From positions 1 through 19,888 of the forward strand of contig CANCOG010000026.1 in NCBI GenBank assembly GCA_947379685.1: a stretch of 19,888 nt of DNA, in the 5' to 3' direction. The position numbers were made by a program, and so were the translations under genes. Below are positions 7,422 through 16,600 of the stretch, piece by piece (position 1 is the stretch's first letter; every line of letters starts with the position of its first letter). The stretch is from Flavipsychrobacter stenotrophus. Lineage in GTDB: Bacteria; Bacteroidota; Bacteroidia; Chitinophagales; Chitinophagaceae. Below the pieces are notes generated by a model. That model ran no database searches. It had not been told where the DNA came from and saw only the letters and a program-made list of their open reading frames with translations.

Positions 7422-7636
7422 CACATATAATCTTTCAAGTCTTCAATCGGATCGTTGAAATCATCGGGTATTGTAACCCTGTCCTTGAGGCCTCCGGGTG
7501 TTCTCTTTTTTGACGTATTTAACGAATCTTCATTCTTAAGGAATACGACCATTACCTCTGTTTTTGAAGTAACAGGTGCCTCCTCCTGTAAGAAAATATG
7601 GCCATTGTCGTAATAACCCTTTATCGTGGCAAGCAT
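7421..7636 (-). CDS. Antitoxin of the PIN toxin, with DUF2281-like C-terminus
   Basis: A 71-residue protein directly upstream of the PIN toxin, with its stop overlapping the toxin start. Residues 1-33 (MLATIKGYYDNGHIFLQEEA and on) resemble the beta-hairpin start of small antitoxins that dimerise and bind DNA. The last part, IPDDFNDPIEDLKDYM, matches the C-terminus of DUF2281-type antitoxins, the acidic tail that would thread into the PIN active site. Size, order and overlap are classical for a vapBC-like cassette. A perfect 19-bp palindrome overlaps its presumed promoter, as expected for autorepression. The exact family is less certain than the role. Confidence 0.8.
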   Translation of the reverse strand: MLATIKGYYDNGHIFLQEEAPVTSKTEVMVVFLKNEDSLNTSKKRTPGGLKDRVTIPDDFNDPIEDLKDYM

Positions 7637-7656
7637 AATATCTCAATTTTATGGTA

Positions 7657-7664
7657 TAAAGGTA
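7657..7664 (-). promoter_or_regulatory. Candidate -7 box of the toxin-antitoxin operon
   Basis: The minus strand reads TACCTTTA, one mismatch from TAnnTTTG, 20 nt before the antitoxin ATG. Its upstream edge overlaps the 19-bp palindrome by 3 nt. Confidence 0.4.
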
Positions 7665-7680
7665 ATCTATTTTAGATTAC
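7662..7680. promoter_or_regulatory. Perfect 19-bp palindrome, likely autoregulatory operator of the toxin-antitoxin pair
   Basis: GTAATCTA-TTT-TAGATTAC: two perfect 8-bp arms around a 3-nt centre. It lies 25 bp upstream of the antitoxin start and touches its -7-like box, so a bound antitoxin dimer would block RNA polymerase. It is followed by no T-run, and its position between tyrS and the antitoxin makes a terminator role less likely. Confidence 0.6.
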
Positions 7681-7715
7681 TGAATTCACGCCCTCACGCT
7701 TATGCCCAAAGATTT

Positions 7716-8990
7716 TTACCCAAAAATTGCCAGCGTATAATTCGATTTCCCTTTCTGTATCAACATATACTTTTCATTCAGCAAATGCTCTTGCTGTAAC
7801 TTAAATTCAGGGCCAACTTTCTCTTTATTAATACTGACCCCGTTACTTTGGAGCATCTTCCGTGCTTCGCCTTTTGACGGGAAAACACCGCTCTCAGCTA
7901 AAAATGAAATAATATCGATCCCTTCTACAAGTGCGTCTTTTGCTCCATTAACCTGCGGTACACCATCCATTACCTCCAGCAACTGTTTTTCATTCAAAGC
8001 TTTTAATGCATCAACCGATGTATTGCTGAATAAGATCTCAGAAGCTTGCTTGGCAAATGCAAGGTCGGCCTCGCTGTGCACCAGGGTTGTTATTTCATCG
8101 GCAAGCATTTTTTGCAGCAGGCGCAGGTGTGGAGCCTTTCTGTGCTCTTCAATTACCGCCTTTATTTCTCCAATTGGTTTGAAAGAAAAGATCAGGGACA
8201 TTTTTTCAGCGTCAGCGTCAGGTAACTTCAGCCAGAACTGGTAAAACTGGTACGGTGAAGTACGCTCGGCATCCAGCCAAACATTGCCACTTTCCGATTT
8301 CCCAAACTTACTGCCATCACTCTTCGTGATAAGCGGGCTGATAAGCGCGAAAGCTTCACCTCCGCCTTTACGGCGAATCAGTTCGGTGCCTGTAACTATA
8401 TTCCCCCACTGATCTGAACCACCCATCTGCAACTTTACATTGTGGTGCGCATTCAGGTAGTAAGAGTCGTAGCCTTGTATCAGCTGGTAGGTAAATTCGG
8501 TAAAGGACATACCAGTCTCCAGTCTTTTTTGAACAGAATCTTTGGCCAGCATGTAATTTACTGTTATGTGTTTGCCAATGTCGCGAATGAAATCAAGGAA
8601 GGAAAAATCTTTGAACCATTCATAATTATTCACGAGTACCGCACCATTTGGCGCATCACTGCTAAAATCAAGAAATTTCGACAACTGTTTTTGTATGCCG
8701 GCACAATTTCTATTAATAGTATCTACGTCAAGCAGGTTACGTTCAGCAGATTTGCCTGAAGGGTCGCCAATCATGCCAGTGGCACCACCTATTAGCGCAT
8801 AGGGCTTGTGGCCGGCTCTTTGCAAACGCATCAACAAAGTTATTTGTAGCATGCTACCTATGTGCAGGCTGTCAGCAGTAGGGTCAAAGCCAATATAGCC
8901 GGAAGTCATCTCTTTATTCAGTTGTTCTTCTGTGCCCGGCATCACGTCCTGCAGCAATCCACGTTCTCTCAGTTCGGCTATCAAATTCAT
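7716..8990 (-). CDS. tyrS: Tyrosyl-tRNA synthetase
   Basis: TyrRS joins tyrosine to tRNA(Tyr) using ATP. Numbering from the chosen start (424 residues), the class I signature HIGS is at 43-46 in GFDPTADSLHIGS. ATGMIGDPSGK is at 70-80, the tyrosine pocket YQLIQGYD begins near 169, and QMGGSDQWGNI is at 188-198. The KMSKS-type loop reads KFGKS at 228-232, and an S4 RNA-binding domain lies near the C-terminus (FPSKGEARKMLQSNGVSIN). I chose the ATG at 8990 because MNLIAELRERGLL matches the usual family start. An in-frame ATG at 9041 would add 17 residues, and a -7-like box at 9111-9118 does not exclude it. The gene is complete and looks normal. Confidence 0.96.
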   Translation of the reverse strand: MNLIAELRERGLLQDVMPGTEEQLNKEMTSGYIGFDPTADSLHIGSMLQITLLMRLQRAGHKPYALIGGATGMIGDPSGKSAERNLLDVDTINRNCAGIQKQLSKFLDFSSDAPNGAVLVNNYEWFKDFSFLDFIRDIGKHITVNYMLAKDSVQKRLETGMSFTEFTYQLIQGYDSYYLNAHHNVKLQMGGSDQWGNIVTGTELIRRKGGGEAFALISPLITKSDGSKFGKSESGNVWLDAERTSPYQFYQFWLKLPDADAEKMSLIFSFKPIGEIKAVIEEHRKAPHLRLLQKMLADEITTLVHSEADLAFAKQASEILFSNTSVDALKALNEKQLLEVMDGVPQVNGAKDALVEGIDIISFLAESGVFPSKGEARKMLQSNGVSINKEKVGPEFKLQQEHLLNEKYMLIQKGKSNYTLAIFG

Positions 8991-9110
8991 TTTATGTGTA
9001 TGTTTTTTTAGTTGTTTAAAGGCCGCATCGATAGAACTCATCTGAATTTCCTAATGGATTCGGGTAACTTAATTATACCTGATTCAATTCCCTGATGCTT
9101 ACCTTTCCGG

Positions 9111-9118
9111 CAAAAATA
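9111..9118 (-). promoter_or_regulatory. Candidate -7 box for tyrS
   Basis: The minus strand reads TATTTTTG, a TAnnTTTG match, about 120 nt before the preferred tyrS start and 70 nt before the longer one. A TTG lies only about 13 nt upstream, closer than usual. Confidence 0.35.
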
Positions 9119-9241
9119 ATACACTTAAACACAACGTGCTAATTCAATTGCAGTGCACTTTTTTTACAATAGAAAAAACGCTATGTAAGCAATGTTAAAT
9201 TTTCGTTTGGCTATTATTTTTATTATTCCGAAATTTGTTGC

Positions 9242-9249
9242 TACCTTTC
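9242..9249 (+). promoter_or_regulatory. Candidate -7 box for the DUF6089 gene
   Basis: TACCTTTC followed by G matches TAnnTTTG with one mismatch and lies 24 nt before the ATG at 9273. It supports that start over the upstream in-frame ATG at 9192, which would lie outside the transcript. Confidence 0.35.
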
Positions 9250-9272
9250 GGGTGCCACTACTAAAATTTTTC

Positions 9273-10136
9273 ATGTTGAAACGACTTTTATTATCGCTCA
9301 TTCTGCTTGGGTCTCTGTGTGTTAACGCGCAGGAGCACCACGAAATTGGCATTACTGCTGGAGTTTCCAATTACTACGGCGACCTTACGCCCAAGTTATT
9401 TCCATCGCAAAACTACCATCCAATGGGTGGCATTATTTATAAGTTCTTTATGAGCCCGCATTTCGGATTAAGGTTCGGAGCTACTTATACAAGCATTTCT
9501 GGTGCAGATAGCGTAAGCAATATTCCAATTAATCAGGCTCGTAATTTGAGTTTCGCATCCCATTTGTTTGAAATTCACGGTGCGATGGAAGTGAATCTGT
9601 TGCCTATAGAAGTATTGCGCATGAAGGCAACTCCATACATATTTGGCGGCCTATCAGTATTCTATTTCAACCCATTTGCTGAAGATCCTAATGGCAACAA
9701 GGTTTTCCTCCGTCCCTTAAGTACTGAAGGGCAAGGTTTGCCAATGTACCCCGACCGCAAGCAATACAGTCAGGTAAATATGGCTTTCCCTTTTGGTGGT
9801 GGTTTTAAGTTCTTTATTGGTAACACACTTATGCTGACTACAGAGCTCGGCTTCCGTTACACCAATACCGATTATCTGGATGACGTTAGTAAATCTTACG
9901 TCGACCTCGATACATTGAACGCTTACAAGGGTAAACTGGCAAAAACAATGTCTTACCGTGGTAACACTTTAACCACCTGGGATCACAATAATCCATATTA
10001 TGGATTTCAGCGTGGCGATAGCAAGGCCAATGACTGGTTTTGGTATGCAAACGTTTCAATGACAGTATACTTTAAGGCCTTTGGTAACGCAAGGGAGTAT
10101 GTAAAAACCCGTTGCCCTGGCTTCTTCCGCAGATAA
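9273..10136 (+). CDS. DUF6089 family outer-membrane beta-barrel protein
   Basis: A 287-residue secreted protein recognised as DUF6089, a Bacteroidota family with a predicted outer-membrane beta-barrel. I chose the ATG at 9273 because MLKRLLLSLILLGSLCVNAQ is a classic signal peptide, with cleavage predicted before Q20. The frame is open back to an ATG at 9192, but that would bury the signal. The mature part starts with HHEIGITAGVSNYYGDL. Family landmarks are TPYIFGGLSVFYFNPFAE, LRPLSTEGQGLP, the barrel strand pattern FPFGGGFKFF, and LGFRYTNTDYLDDVSKSYVD. Alternating aromatic and polar residues suggest membrane strands. The function is unknown; some relatives are annotated only as porin-like. 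A strong terminator follows 26 nt after the stop, so it is a single-gene unit. Confidence 0.85.
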   Translation: MLKRLLLSLILLGSLCVNAQEHHEIGITAGVSNYYGDLTPKLFPSQNYHPMGGIIYKFFMSPHFGLRFGATYTSISGADSVSNIPINQARNLSFASHLFEIHGAMEVNLLPIEVLRMKATPYIFGGLSVFYFNPFAEDPNGNKVFLRPLSTEGQGLPMYPDRKQYSQVNMAFPFGGGFKFFIGNTLMLTTELGFRYTNTDYLDDVSKSYVDLDTLNAYKGKLAKTMSYRGNTLTTWDHNNPYYGFQRGDSKANDWFWYANVSMTVYFKAFGNAREYVKTRCPGFFRR

Positions 10137-10162
10137 TAAATCAGTTACATCAAATAATTTTT

Positions 10163-10188
10163 AATCCCGCGTAAGCGGGATTTTTTTT
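10163..10188 (+). terminator. Intrinsic terminator after the DUF6089 gene
   Basis: AATCCCGC (10163-10170) and GCGGGATT (10175-10182) form an 8-bp stem closed by the GNRA-type tetraloop GTAA and followed by a T-run to 10188. Confidence 0.92.
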
Positions 10189-10549
10189 GCTTAAAATTGG
10201 GCTCCATCCTTCCGCTTAGTTATATGCTGCAATTAGCAATTTTTATCTTGAATGGGGTCCAGCCACTGACTAAATGCAGATTCGGAAATAGTGAGTATTG
10301 CAACGATAGTCGCATTGGTGGAGTCAACGAAATTTGCTGAAAGGAGAGCTTTTTGCGTCCTTTTGTATAACCTATCATAGAATTCAGAGAGTCATGGGCA
10401 ATGGTAGTTAGCAGAAGTTACCTGTCACATACAAATTGAAAATTGGACGTTGGCGTGGATGTCGTTTCAAATATTAACTATAACCTAATAAAACAATGGA
10501 TTGTTAAAAAAAATATCCTGTACAGTTACCAAATCCCCTCGGAATAATA
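10189..10549. other. Long non-coding gap before the giant surface-protein gene
   Basis: About 360 bp without a plausible coding frame, RNA gene or clear repeat. AT-rich near its right end. It may carry distal regulatory sequence for the downstream gene, but I see no defined element in it. Confidence 0.5.
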
Positions 10550-10557
10550 TATATTTG
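10550..10557 (+). promoter_or_regulatory. Candidate -7 box for the giant repeat-protein gene
   Basis: TATATTTG is a full match to TAnnTTTG, 45 nt before the ATG at 10603. No good TTG lies at the ideal upstream spacing (nearest is a TTA 21 nt upstream). Confidence 0.45.
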
Positions 10558-10559
10558 GG

Positions 10560-10578
10560 GGTTCATAGATATTGAACC
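10560..10578 (+). promoter_or_regulatory. Hairpin in the presumed leader of the giant gene
   Basis: GGTTCA (10560-10565) and TGAACC (10573-10578) are perfect 6-bp arms with a 7-nt loop. The element begins 3 nt after the -7 box, so it covers the expected transcription start and could be an operator or a 5' mRNA stem. Confidence 0.3.
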
Positions 10579-10602
10579 AGCTTTTATATTGTACATATAG
10601 TT

Positions 10603-13600
10603 ATGAAAACAACAATGAAGTACTTATCCGCCCTCGTGGTGGCTGTTGCGTTAATTGCATTTACAGCCACACTTCATGCTCAAACCATATCTACCATGGC
10701 AGGTTCGCCAGGTTCGCCGGGTTATAGCGGCGATGGGTCGTCGGCAGTTTCCGCTCAGATCAATGGTCTGGTTGCTATTGCGTCAGATGCGGCAGGTAAC
10801 GTTTATATTGCTGACAATACGGACAACGTGGTTCGCAAGGTGAACACATCCGGAATTATTAGTACTGTTGCCGGTAGTTCCTCTGGCTCGGCAGGTTCAA
10901 GCGGCGACGGGGGGCCAGCAACTGCGGCATTACTTAACGTCCCCTCAGGGTTGGCCTTCGATGGAGCAGGTAACTTGTACATTGCAGATCTTGGTAACAA
11001 TAAGATCAGGAAGATAGCCATCTCGACTGGCGTAATCACTACTGTAGTCGGTAATGGTTCTGCGACATATGCAGGCGATGGTTTGCCGGCAACTTCATCT
11101 TCTGTATCGCTGAATAATCCCACAGCCCTTACATTTGACCCCGCGGGTAATATGTACATTGTCGATCAGGCAAACTATCGTATCCGTAAAGTTAACACTT
11201 CCGGTATTATTTATACGATATGCGGAAACGGCACTGGTGCCCATGGAGGTGATGGAAGTGCGGCCTCTGCGGCAACAATAAGTTCCGTTACCGGCATTGC
11301 TGTTGATGCAGCCGGTAATATATATCTTGCAGAGTATGGAACACAGGTAGTACGATACATCAATACATCTGGTATTATCAATACCTATGCGGGTACATTG
11401 TCTTCATCTGGTACAGGTGGAGATGGCGGTGCCGCCACTTCGGCAACGATCGATCACCCAATTGGCCTTTGGATGGCTTCCTCGGGCGATCTCTTTATAG
11501 CGGAGCAATATGGACATAGGATTCGTAAAGTAAATACAACAACCGGAATCATAACTACCGCCGCGGGTACTACAGCAGGCTTTTCAGGAGACGGCGGTGC
11601 CGCCGTTAGCGCACAGTTGAGCTTCCCGTCCGGTGTTACACTTGACGGTGCCGGTAATTTCTATATCGCCGACTATGGTAACTATGTTATCCGTAAAGTT
11701 TCTTCAACTTGTTCCGGTACTCCTTCTGTAGGCAGTGTCGTACCGTCGGTATCTTTTGTTTGCGGATCTTCAACTTCGTTCTCATTAGGACTTACTGGGA
11801 CTTCATCCTCTACGTCTATTACTTATCAGTGGCAGTCGTCGCCGGATAATAGTACGTGGAGTAATATCACTGGCGCTACAGTTACACCATACGGAACCAC
11901 ACAAAGTGCGTCTACATATTACCGTTGCGTTCTAACCTGCCCGGCAAGTAGTTCGTCTAACACATCGGCATCAACATTTATTGGATTTTCAACGGCATGT
12001 TATTGCCGTCCTAGCTTTCAGGATTCTACAAATTCCTGTTACACTTATTACATGGGTATTTCTCATTTTAATGTAAACGGAGAGTCCGGGACAAGCATCA
12101 ACGATTATACCGCATGTAATGGCCACGGCTACATAGACCGTACAACGCTTTCTGTTAATCTCGAACAAAGTTATTCATACACTGCAAGTATATATCATTC
12201 AGGGACATATAATATGAATGTTCAGGCTTGGATTGACTATGACGATGATGGAACTTTTTCTTCGAGCGAATCAGTGGGTGGTACGAATAACTACGGAACG
12301 GCAGGAACATTCGTAATTACTCCAATAATGTCTGCTACAGTTGGTAATCATACCATGCGTGTCATTACCTGCTATACTTCATCAGGCGGAGCCCCATACC
12401 CCTCAATAGATCCATGTGCCGGCGGGTACTTGTATGGTGATTCAAGGGATTTTACAGTAAATATTGTACCCTTACCCACATGTTCAGGCACCCCTTCCCC
12501 CGGAACGGTTAGTACCACCACAGCGCAGGCCTGCCCAAGTACACCGTTTACATTAACGCTTACTTCATTTTCAGCAGCAAGTAGCCTTGTGTTCCAATGG
12601 CAATCTTCACCTGACAGTGTGTCTTGGACGTCAATTTCAGGCGCTACTTCAAGTATTTATGTCACTACTGAAAGTGCCGTAACCTATTTCCGGTGCCAGG
12701 TTACCTGTACGGCAACAAGTACTTCAGCCTACTCTCCGGGCCGGAAAATAGATTACATCGGCTACTGTTATTGTACCCCAAGCTTTGCTCAGGCGACAAT
12801 TTCTTGTTCCATGTATAATTTTGCTATCAACAGAACGCATACAATAGGAGCATCCGGTACATCTATTACCGATAACAACGTATGTACCGGCGCTGGTTAT
12901 GAAGATTACACCGCGATGTCTGTAACCTACATACAAGGGCAGAATTATCTTGATACTATCGTTAGCAGTACTGGATCTGCAAGCTATACACTAAGCAACC
13001 AGATATGGATAGATTTTAATAACAACGGTACTTTCGAAACTACTGAAAAAGTTGGCGGAAAGTCACGTTACGTAGGCAATCCTGCAATTGCAGCTGATAC
13101 GATCAGCATTCCTTCGTCTGCAGCTCCTGGTACGCATAGAATGAGGGTCTTACAGGATTACACTGGGACCGATGGTATTTATCCTTCTATTGATCCATGC
13201 GCTTCCGGTTATCAGTATGGTGAAGCCAGGGATTATACAGTCATTATAGCTAATCCTGCACCCGTTGTTTCTGCTTCACCAACAACAATTGCCTTCGGTA
13301 CAGTGGCGACTGGCAGTTGTTCCATACTTCCTTGTGCATTAACGGGCTCATACCTTACTCCTTCTTCGGGAAATCTAACGGTAACCGCAAGTACGGCAGC
13401 ATATAAAGTATGTTCTACCAGCACTGGCACATTCGTTACTTCTTACGTAATTGCCTATACCGGGGGGGCAGCCTTTGGTAATGTTTATGTTCAATTCTGT
13501 CCTACATCAACAGGTGCGTCGTTTGGCTGCATAAATGTTACTGGCGGTGGCCTTGCTACTACATATTGCATTGCGGTCAATGGTTCAGGTGCCGGACCTT

Positions 13601-16600
13601 GTACAGGTACCCCATCTGGTGGCTCGGCAACAGCAACACCAAACAACGGTGGAGGCAGTACTGCATTTGCGCTTGCACTTACTGGTGCTACGGTGGGTAG
13701 CGGAATTTCATACCAATGGAAATCTTGCCCTACAATTTCAGGAACTTATACAGCTATTACAGGTGCAACAAATGCCACCTATAATTTCACCGGCATAGCA
13801 GCAAATACATATTATGAGTGTACACTTCTTTGTAGTTATACCTCGGCTTCAGCCACATCTAATCCGGTGCTGATAACGTTTACAGGATGTTCTGGTACCG
13901 TTTCTGCGGGAACATCGACTTCGACATCGACTTACGTAACGAGCAGTGCAACTTCTTTTACTCTTGGCTTAACCGGAACTTCGGCGGGGTCAGATTTGAC
14001 CTATCAATGGCAGTCATCAACAGATAATACTACCTGGAGCAATATTTCGGGCGCAACTTCGTCCACGCTGGCTACAACTGAATCCGTTTCCACTTTTTAC
14101 AGGTGTATTGTTGCCTGCGCGGCATCGTCATCTGCTGCAAACTCTATTCCTGTGTTGGTGAGCTTTTCAAGTTCTGCATACTGTACACCAGCATTCGTAT
14201 TTGCAAGTAGTTCTTGCTCGGGCGGCAGCTGTTCAGCAATGTCTCAGTTTCATACTAATGGTTTTTCCGGCACGTCTATTAACGATAATGCAGCGTGTAC
14301 AGGTACTGGCTATCAAGACAAGACAGCTTTGACTGTTTCTTATTTGCAGAATACAACTTACTATGCAACCGTAATTGCAATTGCTTGTGCAACAGGCAGT
14401 GCCGGACTTGGCAATCAGGTGTGGATTGACTTCAACAGTAACGGTGTATTTGAATCATCTGAGACAGTAGGATATCGCTCTGGTTACACCGGTACCAGTG
14501 CAGTTGGCCTGGACACTCTGACAATTCCTGCGGGAGCAGCAACAGGTGTGAAAAGGATGAGGGTTGTTCAGATATATAACGCAGCAGGACATTATCCACC
14601 AACTTACATGATGGACCCTTGTACTGCTGGTTATTATTATGGTGAGGCAAGAGATTATACCGTAGTGATCGTTGGCGGAAGCTGTACTGGCACGCCAACT
14701 GCAGGATCTATCAGCGCATCAGTTACTTCTTCATGTACGGTGCCTTTCAGCTCAACACTTACAGTAACCGGGGCTTCGAGTGGAGCCGGTATAACTTACC
14801 AATGGCAGTCTTCATCAGATAGTGCATCCTGGTCGCCGATATCTGGTGCTACTTCTACAGTTTATTCTGCAAACGTTACCAGTTCGCCTACATATTATCG
14901 TTTATTGGTTACATGTTCTGCCAGTGGCATTTCTTCTGGAGTTGGTATTAAATTGGGGCTCACCCCTGCTCCTTCAACAGGTGCAATAACAGGGCCTGCT
15001 ACAGTTTGTATTGGTGCAAACGCTACTTTAACTGATCCCGTTTCAGGTGGTACATGGACAAGTAGCGACAACAGTATTGCGACAGTAAACTCTGGTGGAA
15101 TTGTGCATGGCGTGGCTGGTGGTTCAGTTATCATCACTTACACCGTTACAAATGCATGTTCATCGGCATTCACTACATATACTATGACCGTACTACCGGT
15201 TGTTGCCCCTATTACTGGTTCAACAACGTCAGTTTGTATGGCCTCTTCAATAACATTATCCGATGCTACTTCGGGTGGCACATGGAGCAGCACAGCATCC
15301 GGAGTGGCGACAGTTAGCCCAACAGGTGTTGTAACTGGTATTACAGTAGGCTCAACTACAATTTCTTACCTGATAACAGGTAGCTGTGGTTCGGTTGCCG
15401 CAACTACTACTGTTACTGTTATCACGGTACCATCGGTTCCCGCAATTACAGGCTCATCATCTGTTTGTACCGGCGGAACAACAACATTATCTAATGCTAC
15501 ATCAGGCGGTACATGGTCATCAGCCACTAGTTCTTTGGCAACTGTTGAGGCTACTACGGGTGTCGTACACGGTATTGCTTTAGGAACCGCCACTATATCT
15601 TATACAGTGACCAACGCCTGTGGAACTTCAAGTGCTTCTACTTTCGAGACGGTAACTACAGTAACCTCAGTCGCTGCAATTACTGGTCCGACTGCTGTTT
15701 GTGTGGCCCACGTAATCACGCTCGCATGTGCAACCACTGGTGGTACATGGAGTACAGCAAGTGGTACTGCAGGAGTTGATGCTTCTAGCGGCGTAGTTAC
15801 AGGTTATTCGGCAGGTACGGCAGTTATTACGTACACTGTTACCGGTGCTTGCGGAACTTCTTTCTCCACTTACACTGTAACAATTAACCCACTACCTACA
15901 GCAGGAACCATTACAGGTACTCTTTCAGCATGTGCTGGTGGTGGAACTACTTCCTTGTCTGACGCTACTTCCGGTGGTGTATGGACTAGTTCAAACACTT
16001 CAATTGCAACGGTTGTAAGCACCACAGGTCTCGTTACAGGTGTAGCTGGAGGCTCAGTTAATATTTCTTATTCCGTTTCAAACAGTTGTGGTACTAACTC
16101 TACTTTTGTAAGTGTAACCATAACGCCATTACCTTCAGCTGGTACTATTGCGGGTTCTACAACAGTTTGCGTAAGTACAACATCTGCCATGGCTGACACA
16201 GCGACTGGTGGTGTATGGTCAAGTTCTAACGCTTCAGTAGCTACCATCGATCCTTCTACGGGTTTATTAACCGGGGTTTCATCTGGCACAGCAAATATTA
16301 CTTATACCGTTACTAATGCATGCGGTTCTGCCCGTGTAAGTACTCCAGTTACAGTTAATTCGGCTCCTTCGGCCGGAACTATTACTGGCGCTTCTTCTGT
16401 GTGCGCAACATCTACAATTACACTTACTGACGGAGTTTCTGGTGGTACCTGGAGCAGCAGTAATACTGCGATTGCTACTGTTAACTCTTCGGGTGTTGTA
16501 AGAGGCGTTGCAGCCGGATCGGTTGTCATTTCTTATACTGCAACATCATCATGTGGCACCGCAACAGCAACTAAAACAATCACTGTAAACGCTATGCCAT

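Noticed and set aside
7662..7680. Palindrome as a tyrS terminator
   Set aside because: AT-rich, no T-run follows on the minus strand, and its overlap with the antitoxin promoter box fits an operator better.
8991..9041. 17-residue N-terminal extension of tyrosyl-tRNA synthetase
   Set aside because: The family usually begins at the MNLI-type start (8990). The longer start remains possible but has no positive support.
9192..9272. N-terminal extension of the DUF6089 protein from an upstream ATG
   Set aside because: The ATG at 9273 starts a textbook signal peptide, and the only good -7-like box lies between the two ATGs.
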